Part shown: piece by piece, positions 12,461 to 25,846 of the stretch
How positions within the stretch are numbered: position 1 is the stretch's first letter
Layout of the letters: every line of letters starts with the position of its first letter
Origin: Asterias rubens
Taxonomy: Eukaryota > Echinodermata > Asteroidea > Forcipulatida > Asteriidae
Assembly (NCBI RefSeq): GCF_902459465.1
Contig: NC_047063.1
Coordinates: 1,984,001 to 2,048,000 of the forward strand
Direction: 5' to 3'
Length of the DNA: 64,000 nt
The notes under the pieces: generated by a model
What the model saw: the letters and a program-made list of their open reading frames with translations, nothing else
Database searches by the model: none
Told to the model about the DNA's origin: nothing
Translations under genes and position numbers: made by a program

Positions 12461-14734
12461 GTCACCTGTTTATTATTGCTATTACCAGTAATTTGTAGAA
12501 ATTAAATAATATCCGTAGTCTAACCATTCTGGTTTTGTGGGATAGTAGTACTCTGGTCCCAATTACATAGAGGTGTTTAAGCACAAAAAGTAACACAGCA
12601 CAAAATAATGCCTACTGGAGTAATGTTAACAGCCAGTCCCATCTCACATTGGCAAATTGTGATTGGTATCCTGCTTATTTGTGCTAAGTAGAAAACATTC
12701 AAGCAATATGTTCTGCTTTAAACAGCTCTTTGGAATTGAGCCATGGTGTGTTCACATTCGTTGATCGTTCAACTATGAAAACAAAAAAGCTGAAGTAAAA
12801 CCCAATAATTACCTATTCCTCATCTAAATTTTAAGAACACCTAATGTTCTGTTTCCAACCCATTCGCAAAGCCTTCATTAGAGAATGGATCACTGCTAAG
12901 CATGGATCACTGTATCAGTGTATCTGGCATATTAATTAAACAGTAGATGTCTTTGTGATTTCCCAATCAAAGTAAAATACCAAAATTCCTACAGATTTTT
13001 AGGTGGGATCGTACTCTTGCAAGATTGCTGAAAATCTTTGCAAATTGGTCTTAAAGTCGGAGGCATTTTGAGAAAACTGATTGTGAAATGAATTTCAACC
13101 GAAGATTCACATTTGTTCCCAATGTCATGGAGCTGCTTAACCAGAAAATAGCCCTTGGCAATTTTCTACTGAGCAATATTAAGCAGACTACCAGTCAACA
13201 TGCTGGGAGCATGTTCTGGTAGGCATAAGTTTGTTGTGCTTAGCTGGTTTTTTTCTGCTTAAGCAGCTCTCTGAAATTGAGCCACGAAGGGATGATCATT
13301 AGAGATTTGAATGTGCATTCAGTGGCAGAGGAAACATAAAAATGTCATAGCACCTCATTATCTATGTGTACTAAACAAGAAATTGATTTACCAGAAAAAA
13401 AAGGCAAGGGTACAGTTCCAAATATTTGGATGCTGTCAATCCTGTGACACTCATACAATTTCTGCACATGTGAAACACACTAAACCTCAACTACTATCCC
13501 CATCACTTCAACCGTGTATCAAGTACTTACAGTCACTTTCTCCCCACCACTCACTGGCCGTGTACTAGCGTAAATTAAAAAACAAAAAAAGCACCAGGAC
13601 CTGGTTTGTATAGAGCTCAGCTGTGAAACTCAATTTTTGCTTAGCTCTTTCAAATCCTACTAAGCGAATATATGATGGAACAATGATGCTTATTGCTTCC
13701 GACTGGTTCCTCACCAATAGTTGCTTGATGATTTGAGAGGAGATAATTTGACGACTAATCATTGTTTCTTGGCTCTGTAAGATTGGGCCCACTAATGTAA
13801 GTAACTTAACACCATTCCAGTTGTGTGCACTTTGTAAAGGGACCCTATTACTGTACAATATAGGCACCACCCGAGTAAACTGTATTATACATAATCTTGT
13901 GTAAAGGTGGTTGCGACTCTTAATAAATAAACCTGAGTGTATAAAATATTGGTAAACGATTTTTCGCCTATTTTTAAGAAAAACAAACAAAAAAGAAGTC
14001 GTTTTAATACTGAGGAGTGACATTGTTGAAAATAGTGTCGCTGCAGTTTGGTTCTATTATGTGTGTGATTGGGCTTGACTTCATTAACACATGTAGGTTA
14101 GTTGCTTGCCAACATATTTATCTGCCAATGTTGACCTAAAAAGTTAAATAAGATACATATATGGGAATGTCTGGTTCAACACAATGTAATACACTTATTC
14201 CACTTTCAGCTGTATTACAGTTGAGAATCAGTTCGGACTGTCAATGGGATTTTTTTTCTGTGTGAAGATCATTCACCATAATTCAAAGTAGAATCATTTC
14301 GACTCTGGTGTCTATATGGCATTGGCTCGATTTGTGGGTTTAGTCTGAAATAGTTCAAAGCTAAATATCTTTTGTAGAAAAATGTGTCACTTTTAGTTCG
14401 CTTGCTGCTCACCCTGGTTGTTGTTAAACTGAAATTGTGAGGGGGGAGGGGTATGTTACTCAAGGGAGCGATTACATAATGTACCCTGCCTACTCTAGCC
14501 ACTCCATGAGGGATATTTCGTCAGCAGCAGAGTCAGTTGTTTATTTTCATCTTTCAAAGAGTGTTTACTCCATTGGATAATTAGTAATCTGGTAAACTAT
14601 CTTCTGAGAATTGCGAATTTGGTATGAGAGAGTCAGGGAACAAAACCGGTTCACACTTGGCGCATACACCATGCCCGATATGACGCAGAGAGAATCCTCC
14701 ATAATGTTCCTATACTTTAATTTCTCCTTGGTAA

Positions 14735-14845
14735 AGGGCACCCTGTGAGGAAATTATAAATTTCTACTGGAGCATTTCAAGGGCACCAAGGCAATGACCA
14801 GGGGGCACGGAGGCAATCGCCTTCAGTGCCTTGGTGTAGTGTCAG
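14735..14845 (+). repeat. GGCACCAAGGCAATG repeat
   Basis: About 110 bp (TGGAGCATTTCAAGGGCACC) recurs in reverse complement at about 28560-28690. Shorter relatives of the family (GCCTTGGTGCCCTTG, GGCCTTGCCCTTTCAA) are at 23190-23250, 23860-24000 and 58058-58140. Confidence 0.65.
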
Positions 14846-16257
14846 GCCTGCTCCTTTGTACAGAGGTAATCATCCCCCCTCCTAAAATCCTCTGTAGAAT
14901 TCCTAAGATTCCAAACACACAATGGATACACAAAGGAAGGGGGTCCACCATAACCTTATATCAAGCAACAAATGTTGATGCAGAATGTATAAGCAAAACA
15001 ATATTTTTGTGCGTCACAATTAGGCAACAGACCACAGACTATCCACTGTTTGCACAACAAAACTTTGCATCACTTTCGCGTGAAGTGTGAATTTGTATTA
15101 GCTCTGTAGTGGATCTCGTTTTCTTTGAAGAGTAATATCTGAAATTTCTGCAGAAGCTGACATGGCTCACTAGGGCTCTATTTCATAGAGCTGCTTAAGC
15201 ACGAAAATTAGCGAAGCAGACCAGACCAGTAGCTTACCAGAATAAGGTTACCAACCAAACTACCATGACACATGTAAAGTTTGTGACTGGTAACCTGCTT
15301 ATTTCTGCTTAGCAGGAAGGTGCTTAGCATAATTCTCTTCTTAAGTAGCTTTTTTTAATTGAGCCCTGATGATTAAAACAAACAAATTCAAACAACATTC
15401 ACTTTCTCATGGTTCGAGTTTAGCTCAAATCATCAAGGTTTTGGTGTAAAATAGCACAAGTTTACCCAGAGTTGTTATACTTTAATTACATCAAGGAGTG
15501 GTGAAAGCTTCATGAAGTAAAAACTTTACATTTCAGTTAGCCCCTAACGCTAGCATTAATATAGGGTAGTTCTTACATAAAACTTGGCTAGAAGATTTGC
15601 TTCCTTGTTGTGTCAGGTACATGTATTGTGTAAAACCGTTTGTATACAAAGGTAATGGAAGCATTTTTTGAAGTCTGTAAACTGAAGTAGTGCGAAGTAA
15701 AATGGGTTTTAACTATTGTACTTATCTCGCCCCTCCCCTGTATGTAAATATGATCAGCCTAATATGGTGTGAATGGCTACCTAATATGCAAATTTTTGTA
15801 GCACTTTTGCCCGATACAGTCTAGCCATTGCCTTTCCATGTGCTGCTATTGAGCATTTTTGCAAGAATGCATCCAGTAAGAGGTGAAGCTTTTTGCTGTT
15901 GTAAATATTAACTGTATTATTTAACATGGAAATATTAAAAATGTGCCTGCTTTAATTGTAAGGGTTACGTTTGAGTCAAAGTGAAAATTTAAAAGGAAAA
16001 ACCTCTCCTTGGCACTCCAAAAAGAAATGAATAATAATAACCACAGTAACAATTGTATAAGTCCAGTTAAGTGTTTATTTGTTTGTGATCGAATATGTCT
16101 ACTGAACATTCATTTATATTTTGTTTAATAATCTTCATGAAACCCAGTGATAAACTCAAAGTGTCAGATTGCGATAGGGGTACAGCAAACACTGAAACAT
16201 GGACAGTCCTCTCTGTCATTTGATAGGGTTAATATTTCGTACAATATATCATAGCAT

Positions 16258-16350
16258 GTCGTGGGCGAGCGATCTATCGCATCAATATCAAATTCTGATG
16301 GTCAGGTCATAAGAGCGTGGGTTTGAATCCCAATTTTGGCTGATACTTTT
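16258..16350 (+). repeat. tRNA-like SINE head
   Basis: Contains GGGTTTGAATCCCAATTTTG, a good pol III B box, preceded by a degenerate A-box region. A SINE-like body follows. Not a functional tRNA: no clean cloverleaf. Confidence 0.45.
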
Positions 16351-18773
16351 TTAGGGCATGATACATAAGACTACTTCTCATCACCAAGTAGTAAATGGGT
16401 ACCTGCAAGGTTGATCGTGAATGATAAGTAGGTGGTTTCAGGAGTGAAATATATTAAGCGGGGTAAGGTTAGTGTAAAGGCACTTTGACACAATGTTTAC
16501 CTGCACCTGATAAATGCCTATAATTATAAAGACACCACAGTTTCAGCAGAGTGCTTTGCCTTAAGATCGCACTGGAGCCCCCTAAAATAAAAGCACAGCA
16601 GACCAGTGGTATGATGTCCACACACTAGTCTGTTAGGTGATTAAGAATGTATAATTACCTAGCCAAGCTACCACATCTGCTGTCTGAAGGTCAGCATAAT
16701 TTGTAATGATTACTCAGAGACAGTTAACTATATCACTCAGAAGGTATCATAGAAACAAAAAATCGACATGCATCATACTTAATCGAAACGAATCACAATA
16801 GACCGTATCGAACATGACGTCACCATTCAAATACCTGCCCTACAACATTGCGTCTGTAAGCGTGTGTGCGTGTGCCTGCAGTAGAAATCAAACCGGGAGC
16901 ACCGCATGCTTCTTTGATGTACGTGTTTAGACGTACATAGGGCCTGCCCTACAACATGGCCACTTTCATAGTAACAAAGTGGTTATTCAATACAATACAT
17001 AGCAACACGTTATTCCTTTCACTTAATCCTGTTTGTGTTCAGTCATTTTTTTTTTTTTTAACTAATCACAGATCCTTCTGCTTTCCATGCAAAATGAAAA
17101 GTGTTTTTTGGGGGATGTTAAATTGTTTGTCAACATTTGTTTTTGAATATTGACTTGTGTATCCATCCAGAAATTGAACAATCGCTTACTGTGTATCCGT
17201 GTATGCCTTAGTGATTATTCTAACAAGGGACAGGTTTTATTTTATCATTATAAACCGCTTAGCAACTTAATGTTAACAGAAAAGTTAAAACTGTAAGAAA
17301 CAAAAAGAATTGTACTAATTTACGAATCAAGTTTAAGCCAAACTTAGTTCCTTATATAAGGGAAGTCAAAAAATGGTACTTATTTTAATTATACCTGAAC
17401 AGTTATTTTTTATTTTATCCCAACATTAAAAAGCTTGTAACTTGAAAGGGGAAAACAAATTGATAACGATTTTTGTCGAAGAGGGTTAAAACCAAAGTTA
17501 TGTGTCTTTGGTGAGCAGGGGTTTGTTGGATGATCAGAATTACTGGATCGAAGGGGGTGCTTGATCAAAGAGGCTTCGTTTGCAATCCCTGGGTTTTGTT
17601 TCAACACAAACAGCCGTATGGCTATTCTGTTAACAACTGTATTACTATTCTTCCATAACAATATTTTTATGACTTTATTACACAATGTTATGTAATTACT
17701 TGTTCATATAAAACCCATATCACCATTTTCGTTTTGCGTAACTACCCTTATTTCTGATTGTTGAAGAAGAAAAATTGAGTTAGTAATAAAATAATTGTGG
17801 TTTATGGCAGCTGGTTTTAACTCTTCAGTATAAAAAAGCTTAGCATAGTTGAACAATCCTCTGTGTTTGTCCAGATACTGTGTGCTTATATAGTTGAGTA
17901 GCGAATCCTGCTAAGTGTTTAAAGCCATGCTAAGTATGATTCTGCCTTTGAGCTGCTGTAGAACCCAACCATCGCCTGGGTTCGAACTCAGAAAGTTGTT
18001 TAGCAGTTTAATATTGCTTAAATTTCCCCTTGGTGGGAGAATTCATCTGCTGATGTTTATTACCACAATGAAAACACCCTCCCTCCCTATGACATAACAT
18101 GTTTGTAGTCTCTTACCTACCTTCAGATTTCTCAAGAACTCGTGTAATGCAAGTGTCAATATTAATCCAGCTCTACTCCTTTTGGCCTTATACATTGTAT
18201 CACACATAGCATAAGTACTAATGTTAAAAGACATCTAATGAGATGGGATTATTAATAATGGTTCTGTTATATGGGCCGCATATTGTCACTTTACTGGACT
18301 ATTTTATACATTGTTCTTGCACTAAAAACCTTGTTTAAAGGTAGTCTGATACTAGTAAAGCACACTCCTGTTTATTGTGTAAGTTTTACTCGTTTTTGTT
18401 GTTGAAACTTTTACCATGGTGTGGTCAAGTTTGGGCTATCTCCTGCAGCACAAACCTGTATGAAGCCAGATTGAAATAGCTGGCTATGACTATGCTCATA
18501 GCAATCTATGCTTCAGTGCATGTTCGTGTGGTCATTCAGCTGCAGTCGAAGCTGCTAATTCCGATATAGCTAGAGTCGGTACCATATTTAGCTATTGGCT
18601 TCATCGGAATATCGTTGTGTATGCAGTGGTCTAGCCATTAGCTGTAGCCATTGTAAATACGGACATTATGGACATGTCCTTATTGGCTATGGCTTTTGCT
18701 AATGGTGTTACTATGGGCACTTGTGATGATCCATCCATAGCCACTATGGTCTATCCTTACTAAGAACCTTTTT

Positions 18774-18910
18774 TAATCCACGGCTTTGGATTTGGCTGCA
18801 GGCTCCGTTCTCTCGTCTGAAGCTCTGAGCGTGTACACAAAGCATGTGAACTGTCAATACAACAGCATTGTCAAGCTAGCCTGAGCTGAATCTGGAGCCA
18901 AAGCCATGGT
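18774..18910. repeat. GGCTTTGGATT inverted-repeat element
   Basis: Left arm CCACGGCTTTGGATTTGGCT, right arm around AGCTGAATCTGGAGCCAAAGCC. Same family as the better preserved element at 63003-63140. Confidence 0.55.
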
Positions 18911-21900
18911 TTTGAAAATAGTCTGGTGCTTGGTGTTCATGATGAAGTAGCATTGTTACTGACAGGGAACTTGACCAAGATGGCCACCGTATGATAAGAG
19001 TTCATTATTCACCAGTAGAGATTGGAGGATGCCATTATTACTAACCCTCCAAGGTTATGGTTGGATTTACAATAAGCATATACAGTTTGGCTGTGGCTAT
19101 TGGCTTCAATGTCAATATGTAAATACAGGCAGGCATCTAGCCACATCCACAACAGAGTGTCTTTTGGCTGTTGACTCATGTAAATGCTTAAAAGGGCAAA
19201 GTATACCTTTGGTTTTTGGAACCGTTCAATTGTTTAAATCCTACATAAATGTAACTTTATATAATAAAATCTAGCATGTGAAAATTGCATTTCAAAAGGT
19301 TGCTTTTTTGAGATATTGCCGAAAATCCGGAGCGAATTTGTCCACCCTGAAAAAAAAACTACCCCACACAGGCTGACAGGAATACATGATCTGAGAAGTG
19401 TTACTGCAGTAATGCTTCTCAGGTTCAAATTTTGGGGCATAAAAACTGATATCATTTTACATAACCACGTTACTTTGAAGTTTTTCAAAATGTTTTACAC
19501 TATACACTGCAGGCTTCCAACCAAATGTTGTTATTGACATTAATTTTAAAAGTGATTACCAAACAAACCTTCGAGAAAAACATAATTTCTCTATCAAATA
19601 TTAAAAGACTCCAGGCTTGAAGTCGTTTATTAGGTATTTATGCACCAAGGGTGTTTTTTTTCTTTCTTCACTATTCTCTGCAACTTCGATGACCAATTGA
19701 GTCCAAATGTTCACAGATTGATGAATATGTTGGGATTACACCAAATGAGAATACTGGTCTTTGACAATTACCAAAGGTGTCCAGTGCCTTTAAATGGCAA
19801 TCTAGTTGTAGCCACAGCCTTGACCCTAGAGTGAAGTTGTGAATACATGCAACAGGCTGAATTGTATATGTAAGTGGTGTTCCTTATAATTAATTCTCAC
19901 CGTGAGATCTGCTTGATCTTTTAATTTCATTGATTTTAAAGGTTTTATTTGGTCGTTAATACTTGGTGTGATTATAAATGAGAAGTTTCATAACGCAGGA
20001 GGGTTACAGTGAAGGGTTGATGTAGGTTTCAAATTGGTTGGAAGTTGTTATTTAGAAGAGAAAAAAGAAAACTTTTCAGCATTGATTTGGTGAATAATTG
20101 CTGGCAATCTGCTTCATAAGAAAACAAATTAGTTTTGGTTCAAAATTCAATACTTTGCTTAATGGATATGTTTGATTTGAATGATGAAATGTTTGGATGA
20201 GAGAAAAAAGTTTAATTCTTCTTGAAGAGAAAAAATCATAAATTCTTCTGTTTGTGAGAAACACTCCACTGTACACAAAGTCACTCCATTCCATAATCTA
20301 GGATAATAGTTTATTATTTTGTTAGTGTTTAAGTTTGCGTTTTTTGCACGTTTTACGTATCAACAAAACAAATTTCATACTGGCTGCACATCAGAACGAG
20401 AACACAGTTGAGATGATTTTTCGTTTTTTCCATTCTGTTTTTACAGTTTTAAAATTTTATTTTGACTGTTTGACAAAGGTACACGTTTGCCTACATTTCT
20501 GCACTGTTCCACAGAGCGAGGGGCAAGCTCTATCAACCTCATATTAGGTCGTATCCAATTTGTCGGTAACAGCTACTGCTATGGCTGTTGCTTAGGGTGT
20601 TGCTAAGGAAATACTGTGCATGATGATCAGAAATTAAGTCGTAGCCATGGCCGTCAATTTGGACCAAAACTTGCTGCTAAGCACAGATTGTATTGCTTAG
20701 CAGAAACAAGTTACCAGCCATAATTTACATTATGTTTGCATTATAGTTGCTGGTGCCCCACTCAATTTTTACTGAGCAAAGAAAATTGTCAAGCAGTATT
20801 TTCTGCTTTAACAGCTTTATGAAGTATCCAAACATGAGGTTCAAAGACAGATAGTCTGGTACCTTTGTACAAAATGGTCCTTACACCAAGCATTGTCAAT
20901 GTGTAATCGGGCAACCTGACCAAGAGGAAAACATCTTGGTGATGGCTGGTCTAAATTTAGAGCTGTGTGCGAAATGAATAAATAAAATAGTAATAAGTAA
21001 TGGTCCATCTGATTGGCTACTTTTTGTGTGTAAGCAGTTCTATGAAATTGAGCCCAGAACGACTGTTGGTTCAGCCAGTAGTAGAGTTTCATAAAGTTGC
21101 TAAGAAAATTTGATGTGAACAATTTTTGTCACTTAAGTAGAAATATGCAGGGAACACGGTCACAACCCTGGTCACAGTCAACAGAAATTGTTTGGTGGAA
21201 TTGTGGCTGACAGGTTCCGTCAGCCTAAACTGGGAATTTTGCTAAGTAGCATTATGAAATATACTAAGTATCAAATCTCATAATCGCCCACTGGAATGAA
21301 TTTGGTTGTATTTCTCATTTTGTATCTGACACTATGAAAGTTGCACAACATTTGGTTTTTATTTTAAAGCTGTAACAATCGACCTCATTTCTTGTATTAT
21401 TTTATAGTTGTTACATACATCGAAATTCACTTTTCTCTTTTCTTTTTGGTTAAATATCCTGTGTCATATAGCAGCTTTACTCCACGTTAACCCTTTTTTT
21501 GTGTTACTAATAAGTTATTATGTACTTGTATATTGCAATATATTGATAAATTTGTTAATGGTTATATGATAATTGTAAAAAAAGTAATAATATTAATTGG
21601 TATTGGTGCCCAGAAAGAGCAAACAAAACATGTCAATCTGATACTGCGTATTAATAATTAATAAATTTTTTAAAATCATTAAAAACAAAACTCATTCGTG
21701 TGTTATGCTCTGTGCATAACAAACCATCTACTTGAAATAAGTTGTCTACAATGCGACCGAGAGAAGAGTTGATTGTAAATCGCTGTTCTTTCCCGACACA
21801 TCTTGGTCAATTTGTATACTGGTAAAAAGAAAATGCATGTGTTGGGTTCTATGTTATAATAAGCCAAAACCGACAGGTTAAAACAGTGCACAAGTCAAAT

Positions 21901-22002
21901 ATAAAACAGCTGTCTCAGCTATACAACACGTGGTGTGTGCTGTTTGTCTGATTTGTATGGTGTTAATACAGAATTGGCCCTCATTATACGATTAATAAAA
22001 GT

Positions 22003-22330
22003 GGCGTCATATATAGCGCGCATGTCCATCACTCAGTGACGCTCAAGGCGCTTTAACATGCAGTATTTTCCTGCAAGGTATGTGGGACTATGTTTGAATG
22101 ATGAGACCTTAACATTTTTACAATAGCACTATGTAATGGTTTACACAGTGCTGTGGCGCAATATGCTGACAATCGAACCAGGGTGAACCCCTTCTCTTTT
22201 CAAAAGCCGTGGTGCCCTGTGCAGGCACTTGCTGTGGTGGCCTCCGCAAGGCATAAGTGCCCCTTATCAGAGTAAAATTGCTGTGCCCCTTTGAGAGCTA
22301 AGCTCAAGGCCTGATACCCCCTTTACCCCA
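22003..22330. repeat. SINE-like repeat (CACTCAGTGACGCTCAAGGCGC family)
   Basis: Shares the head (GCGCGCATGTCCATCACTCAGTGA) and body (AATGGTTTACACAGTGCTGTGG, GAACCAGGGTGAACCCCTTC) with copies at 3901-3992, 31985-32400, 33225-33490, 40000-40262 and 53560-53950. It lies just beyond the SLC10 stop. Confidence 0.65.
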
Positions 22331-22346
22331 GCAATGTCCACTCTGT

Positions 22347-22352
22347 TTTATT
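22347..22352 (-). terminator. AATAAA overlapping the SLC10 stop codon
   Basis: The hexamer AATAAA on the minus strand includes the TAA stop of the transporter gene. It is probably too early to be the working poly(A) signal unless the transcript ends a few bases past the stop. Recorded because it is the nearest hexamer. Confidence 0.2.
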
Positions 22353-25312
22353 TGTGAGATGTTTCTTTCCCTCTACCGCTCATTGTCTGCATATTCAAAT
22401 TAGCCAACACCACAGCTGCCCAATCGGGTGCCCCTCCCTCAGATCCCACAGCACCATTTCCACTTAACTCGGGTAAGTCGGGCTCGGCTCTGGGCATCCT
22501 CCCGACTGCCTCGGAGTTCGTCTTATGTAGTAAGTAATAAAAAAACACCACCAGCACTCCGTAGAGTTCGATGACCGGAATATTTAAGGCGAGGCCGGCC
22601 GAGACTTCCTCCTTTTTGTCGAAATTATGAAACGCCGTTCCGATGATGACCAGCGCAAGCGGGACGTTATGCAGTAATACCTCCACACCGATTGTACGGC
22701 GTTTTCGTATGCTCTGACGGAACAGCCAGGCGAGCAAGTTGGCCAAGCCCCACCCCATAAGGGGCAGTAGGAGTGTTAACAGGACCATGTTGAAGGTTAT
22801 CTCAGACATGTGGCTGGCGTTGGCTATAATTTGCATAATGCAGTTGCTGTTGAAACTCAGCAAACCAATCACAATACAGATCTGTAATGACATGAAGTTC
22901 ATTTGAATATTGTTTCATTAAATGCTTCTAGGCCATTTGGGCTAAACTGTATCTTCTAAACCCGTTCCAACCCCAATTTGTTTAAGAGAACTCACACCGT
23001 ATGGCCTCTTATATTGCTGCATGACTTCATATTTGAAGGTAGAGGAGTAAGTACTCTCCCATATCCCCCACCAGTCCATGGTAACTCAATACCAAAGTAT
23101 TTGGACTTGTAATAGATGTTAAATTTGCGTCAGGGATAAAGAATATTCATTTTGTTTTTATACCCTTACACCCCCTAATTTCCTTATAGGGTGCCTTCAC
23201 AAGGAGAAAATGCCTTGGTGCCCTTGTCTTTTCAAAAAACAAAGCATACAAGCCTGAGCTTTGCTAAATGACATAAATGTCACTTACAATTCAAACATGT
23301 TTCTTTTCAACTTGGTCACAATAAAATATAAAAAAACATTACAGCATTGCTGCTTTTTGTACATACCATTTTAAGAACTTTTGCGATCTTCTTCATTTTG
23401 AGGTTGATGACGTATCCGATGATAGGTGGCACCACATGGAGGAATAATGAGGACGCCATGGGCCACAGAGCAACGTGTAATGTTTTATGAGTCCAGCTCC
23501 TTGAGTAGATATGAACCATTGCTGGTGTGAATCCGATTGACACTGCACTGCAGACTACTGTCAAGCAGAGACTAAAGAAATAAACATGAAATGGAAATTT
23601 CAAATTTTTGAAAAAGAATTACATTTCTGTGTGGATATTACCTCCACATAAAATGTACAATTGAAGTTGTTTACCTCCCACATGGTCCCACATCAAATAT
23701 AGACTGACCATCGATTTGACAAAAATTTCCCCAACTTTAATTGAAAGATTCAACATAGGAAGAGTTAAGTTCCGTATCTATATACAAAAGGACACATTGA
23801 ACCCATCCTAAGTTAGGACTCAAAAGTCACTCGTCCTAACGAATCCTAGCCTGGAATCAGACACAGGCCACAGAGGCCCTGGCCTTCGTTGCCCCTGGTC
23901 TTGGCCCTTCAGAAAGTTTCCCTTTGACTGTAAGATCTTGCAATGGAAGGGCTCTTTGCAAAATGAAAATGGCCTTGCCCTTTCAACATGTTCAGAGATA
24001 AAATTCCAGGGGTCCTAACTTAAGGCTAGTACTAAGTTAGGATGAGTAATTCCTCTTAACTCAAGATAAGAAATCCACCCCAGGCCTGATAGACGGGTCT
24101 ACTTTGCCATTATTTGAATAAGTTAGGTTTGAACTAGGACAAGAAAGTTTGTTAACTTCACCTGGAATTGTTTGATATATGCGCTAATACCGCAAGCATT
24201 GAGTTTTTTTGTTGGTGTGTTGGTTGTCTGTGAACAAATAATGATATAGTGTGACGCGATCATGTAGGTACTGTTTGAGTTGCTCTGCCCTTGGTATATC
24301 AGATATGGGGAACAGTATGGAAACATAATTGGGGTATAGTTGCCCTATATGTGTGGAGGTTCTTCCACACACATTAGTGCATTCTTAAAAATTGTTTGAT
24401 GTAATTTTTTATATGCCATTTTTACTGTTAATGCGCCCACGACGGGCTAGTGTTGGAGAGAGTGCAATATAAATTCAACAAATTATTATTATTGGCCACG
24501 TGCATGTACAGCCTTAACTTCATGCTTCATTTGATTTATTAGTCTATGCATCTGATTGGATGAAAGCGTTATGCTTCTATTCACTGCTGTCCCCCAGTTC
24601 AAGGCTCTACATACAAATGGCTGACCGTGTTAGAGGCGAATAATTGAAAGTACTAGTGCTCGGGTTCCAACAGATGTTTTAATAGGGCAGGCCATAAACG
24701 CCAAAATGACCTGATGAAACCTACTGGAAAATGTTTGGTATATCCGTCCCAAGTACCATTAAATGGCCACTGGCAGACATTTTCAGTGGTGGGGCGTGCC
24801 TGCCAGACACACCCAAATGGCCCCGCCCCTGTATTGAGCTAGATCAGCCTTTGACTAAACCTGATGCTCTATTTAAAAAAACAAGAAGAAAAAAAATTGA
24901 TCCTCTTTATATTTTTGACCTACCTTAAGCAGACGTCACCGTCTATGTAGTACGTCACCATACTAGTCAAAGCACTCCCTGGACACGAGGCAAGTAGAGC
25001 CAGTCCAATGCTGGATGAAGCTGGAAGGGCCACTATATGGCTGACTAGATAAGTCAATGCCGGGTAGATCAGGAACTGGGATAAACACCCGGCTAGCGTC
25101 CCGCCGAGGGTGTTCCATTGTCGTTTGAGATCAATGGGATCCAGAGTGCACCCCATAGCTAGGTTGATGGCGAGAGTTGTCAGGAACATAAGAATAGTGT
25201 CGGAGATGTACACATTAAAACCTATGTTGCCGCTTTCATATTGGTTTGTCGTATTTGGCAAACCTGTTGTTGTCACATCATCCATTGTAAGATATTGGGT
25301 GACCATGTCCAT
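22348..25312 (-). CDS. SLC10-family (sodium/bile-acid cotransporter-like) transporter, 3 exons
   Basis: SLC10 proteins are 9-10-helix plasma-membrane carriers that couple sodium to bile acids or steroid sulfates, with several orphan members. Exons on the minus strand are 25312-24924, 23571-23367 and 22881-22348 (stop). GT-AG junctions in phases 2 and 0 give 375 aa. Hydrophobic helices are separated by short loops. Family marks include AMGCTLD after the first long helix, a Cys-Pro-Gly segment (SCPGSALTS) at the crossover site, and GVEVLLHN in the last third, equivalent to the METGCQN segment of NTCP/ASBT. The start used is the ATG at 25312; an upstream coding exon is possible. The N-terminus has an NTT glycosylation sequon as expected for an outside terminus. 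Residues normally binding sodium differ (see findings), so substrate and ion coupling are open. Confidence 0.85.
23806..24085. repeat. TAGGACTAG palindrome split by another repeat
   Basis: Palindrome pieces at 23806-23852 (TAAGTTAGGACTCAAAAGTC, TCGTCCTAACG) and 24005-24085 (TCCTAACTTAAGGC, GGATGAGTAATTCCTC) flank a GGCCTTGCCCTTTCAA-type repeat at about 23860-24000. In SLC10 intron 1. Confidence 0.55.
24206..24428 (+). repeat. 225-bp repeat, intronic copy
   Basis: Nearly identical to 26233-26455 (TTTTTGTTGGTGTGTTGGTT to ATTTTTTATATG.CATTTTTA). It lies in SLC10 intron 1, 2 kb from the other copy, which is part of the tandem duplication upstream of the gene. Confidence 0.8.
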
Positions 25313-25846
25313 TTGTAGTACAAGTTGTAATTCACCCAAAGTAGTGCGCAGTATTTGCTTTGTACAAGCTGTTATAGTAAAGCAAACATTTCATTCTACA
25401 GTTAAATATGATTCCTGCATGTTTACACACATAGTATTGATTTTGTTTGGATATTTCTGTCTACTGCGATGGGCATGAGAGCGAAATTGTCATAAGCTGT
25501 CAAACTAGCAAAAGCTACTTAACAAATAATAACAATAATAATAAACAAATGGGCCTGCCCATCTGTTAACTTCACACGTAGCCATAAAACACTGACTAGT
25601 GGTAAAGTCACCATAGAGTACCCAGAATGTATCAAACAACTGTGCCAGAGATAATTGTTATTGGCAACTACCAGGTACCAGTATTTATCGGTTAAATTTC
25701 TACCCCGCAGCGCACAGTGGAAGCCTAAATTGTATTTCATGTTGGATTTCTTTCTAATTAAGCTAACTACCAGCAACATGAACAATAAAATAACAAAAAT
25801 GAGTGGCATGAATAATAAAAGTTGATGTCTCAGTAGTTCTATGATG

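Larger units (their letters stand above)
12461..22347. other. Intergenic region between WNK and the SLC10 gene
   Basis: Convergent 3' ends (WNK plus, SLC10 minus) leave 9.9 kb without a recognisable exon. It includes the WNK 3' UTR, whose end is unknown: AATAAA occurs at about 13922, and ATTAAA at 12501 is very close to the stop. The rest is GCTTAAGCAG-type repeats (12570-12740, 13100-13290, 15170-15370, 20620-20830, 20990-21110), a tRNA-like SINE (16258-16350), the GCTATGGCTG family (18420-18760) and AT-rich sequence. Confidence 0.6.

Noticed and set aside
25519-25809. Hydrophobic 96-codon minus-strand frame upstream of SLC10
   Set aside because: AT-rich, no recognisable domain, no splice partner that extends the transporter. 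Probably chance.
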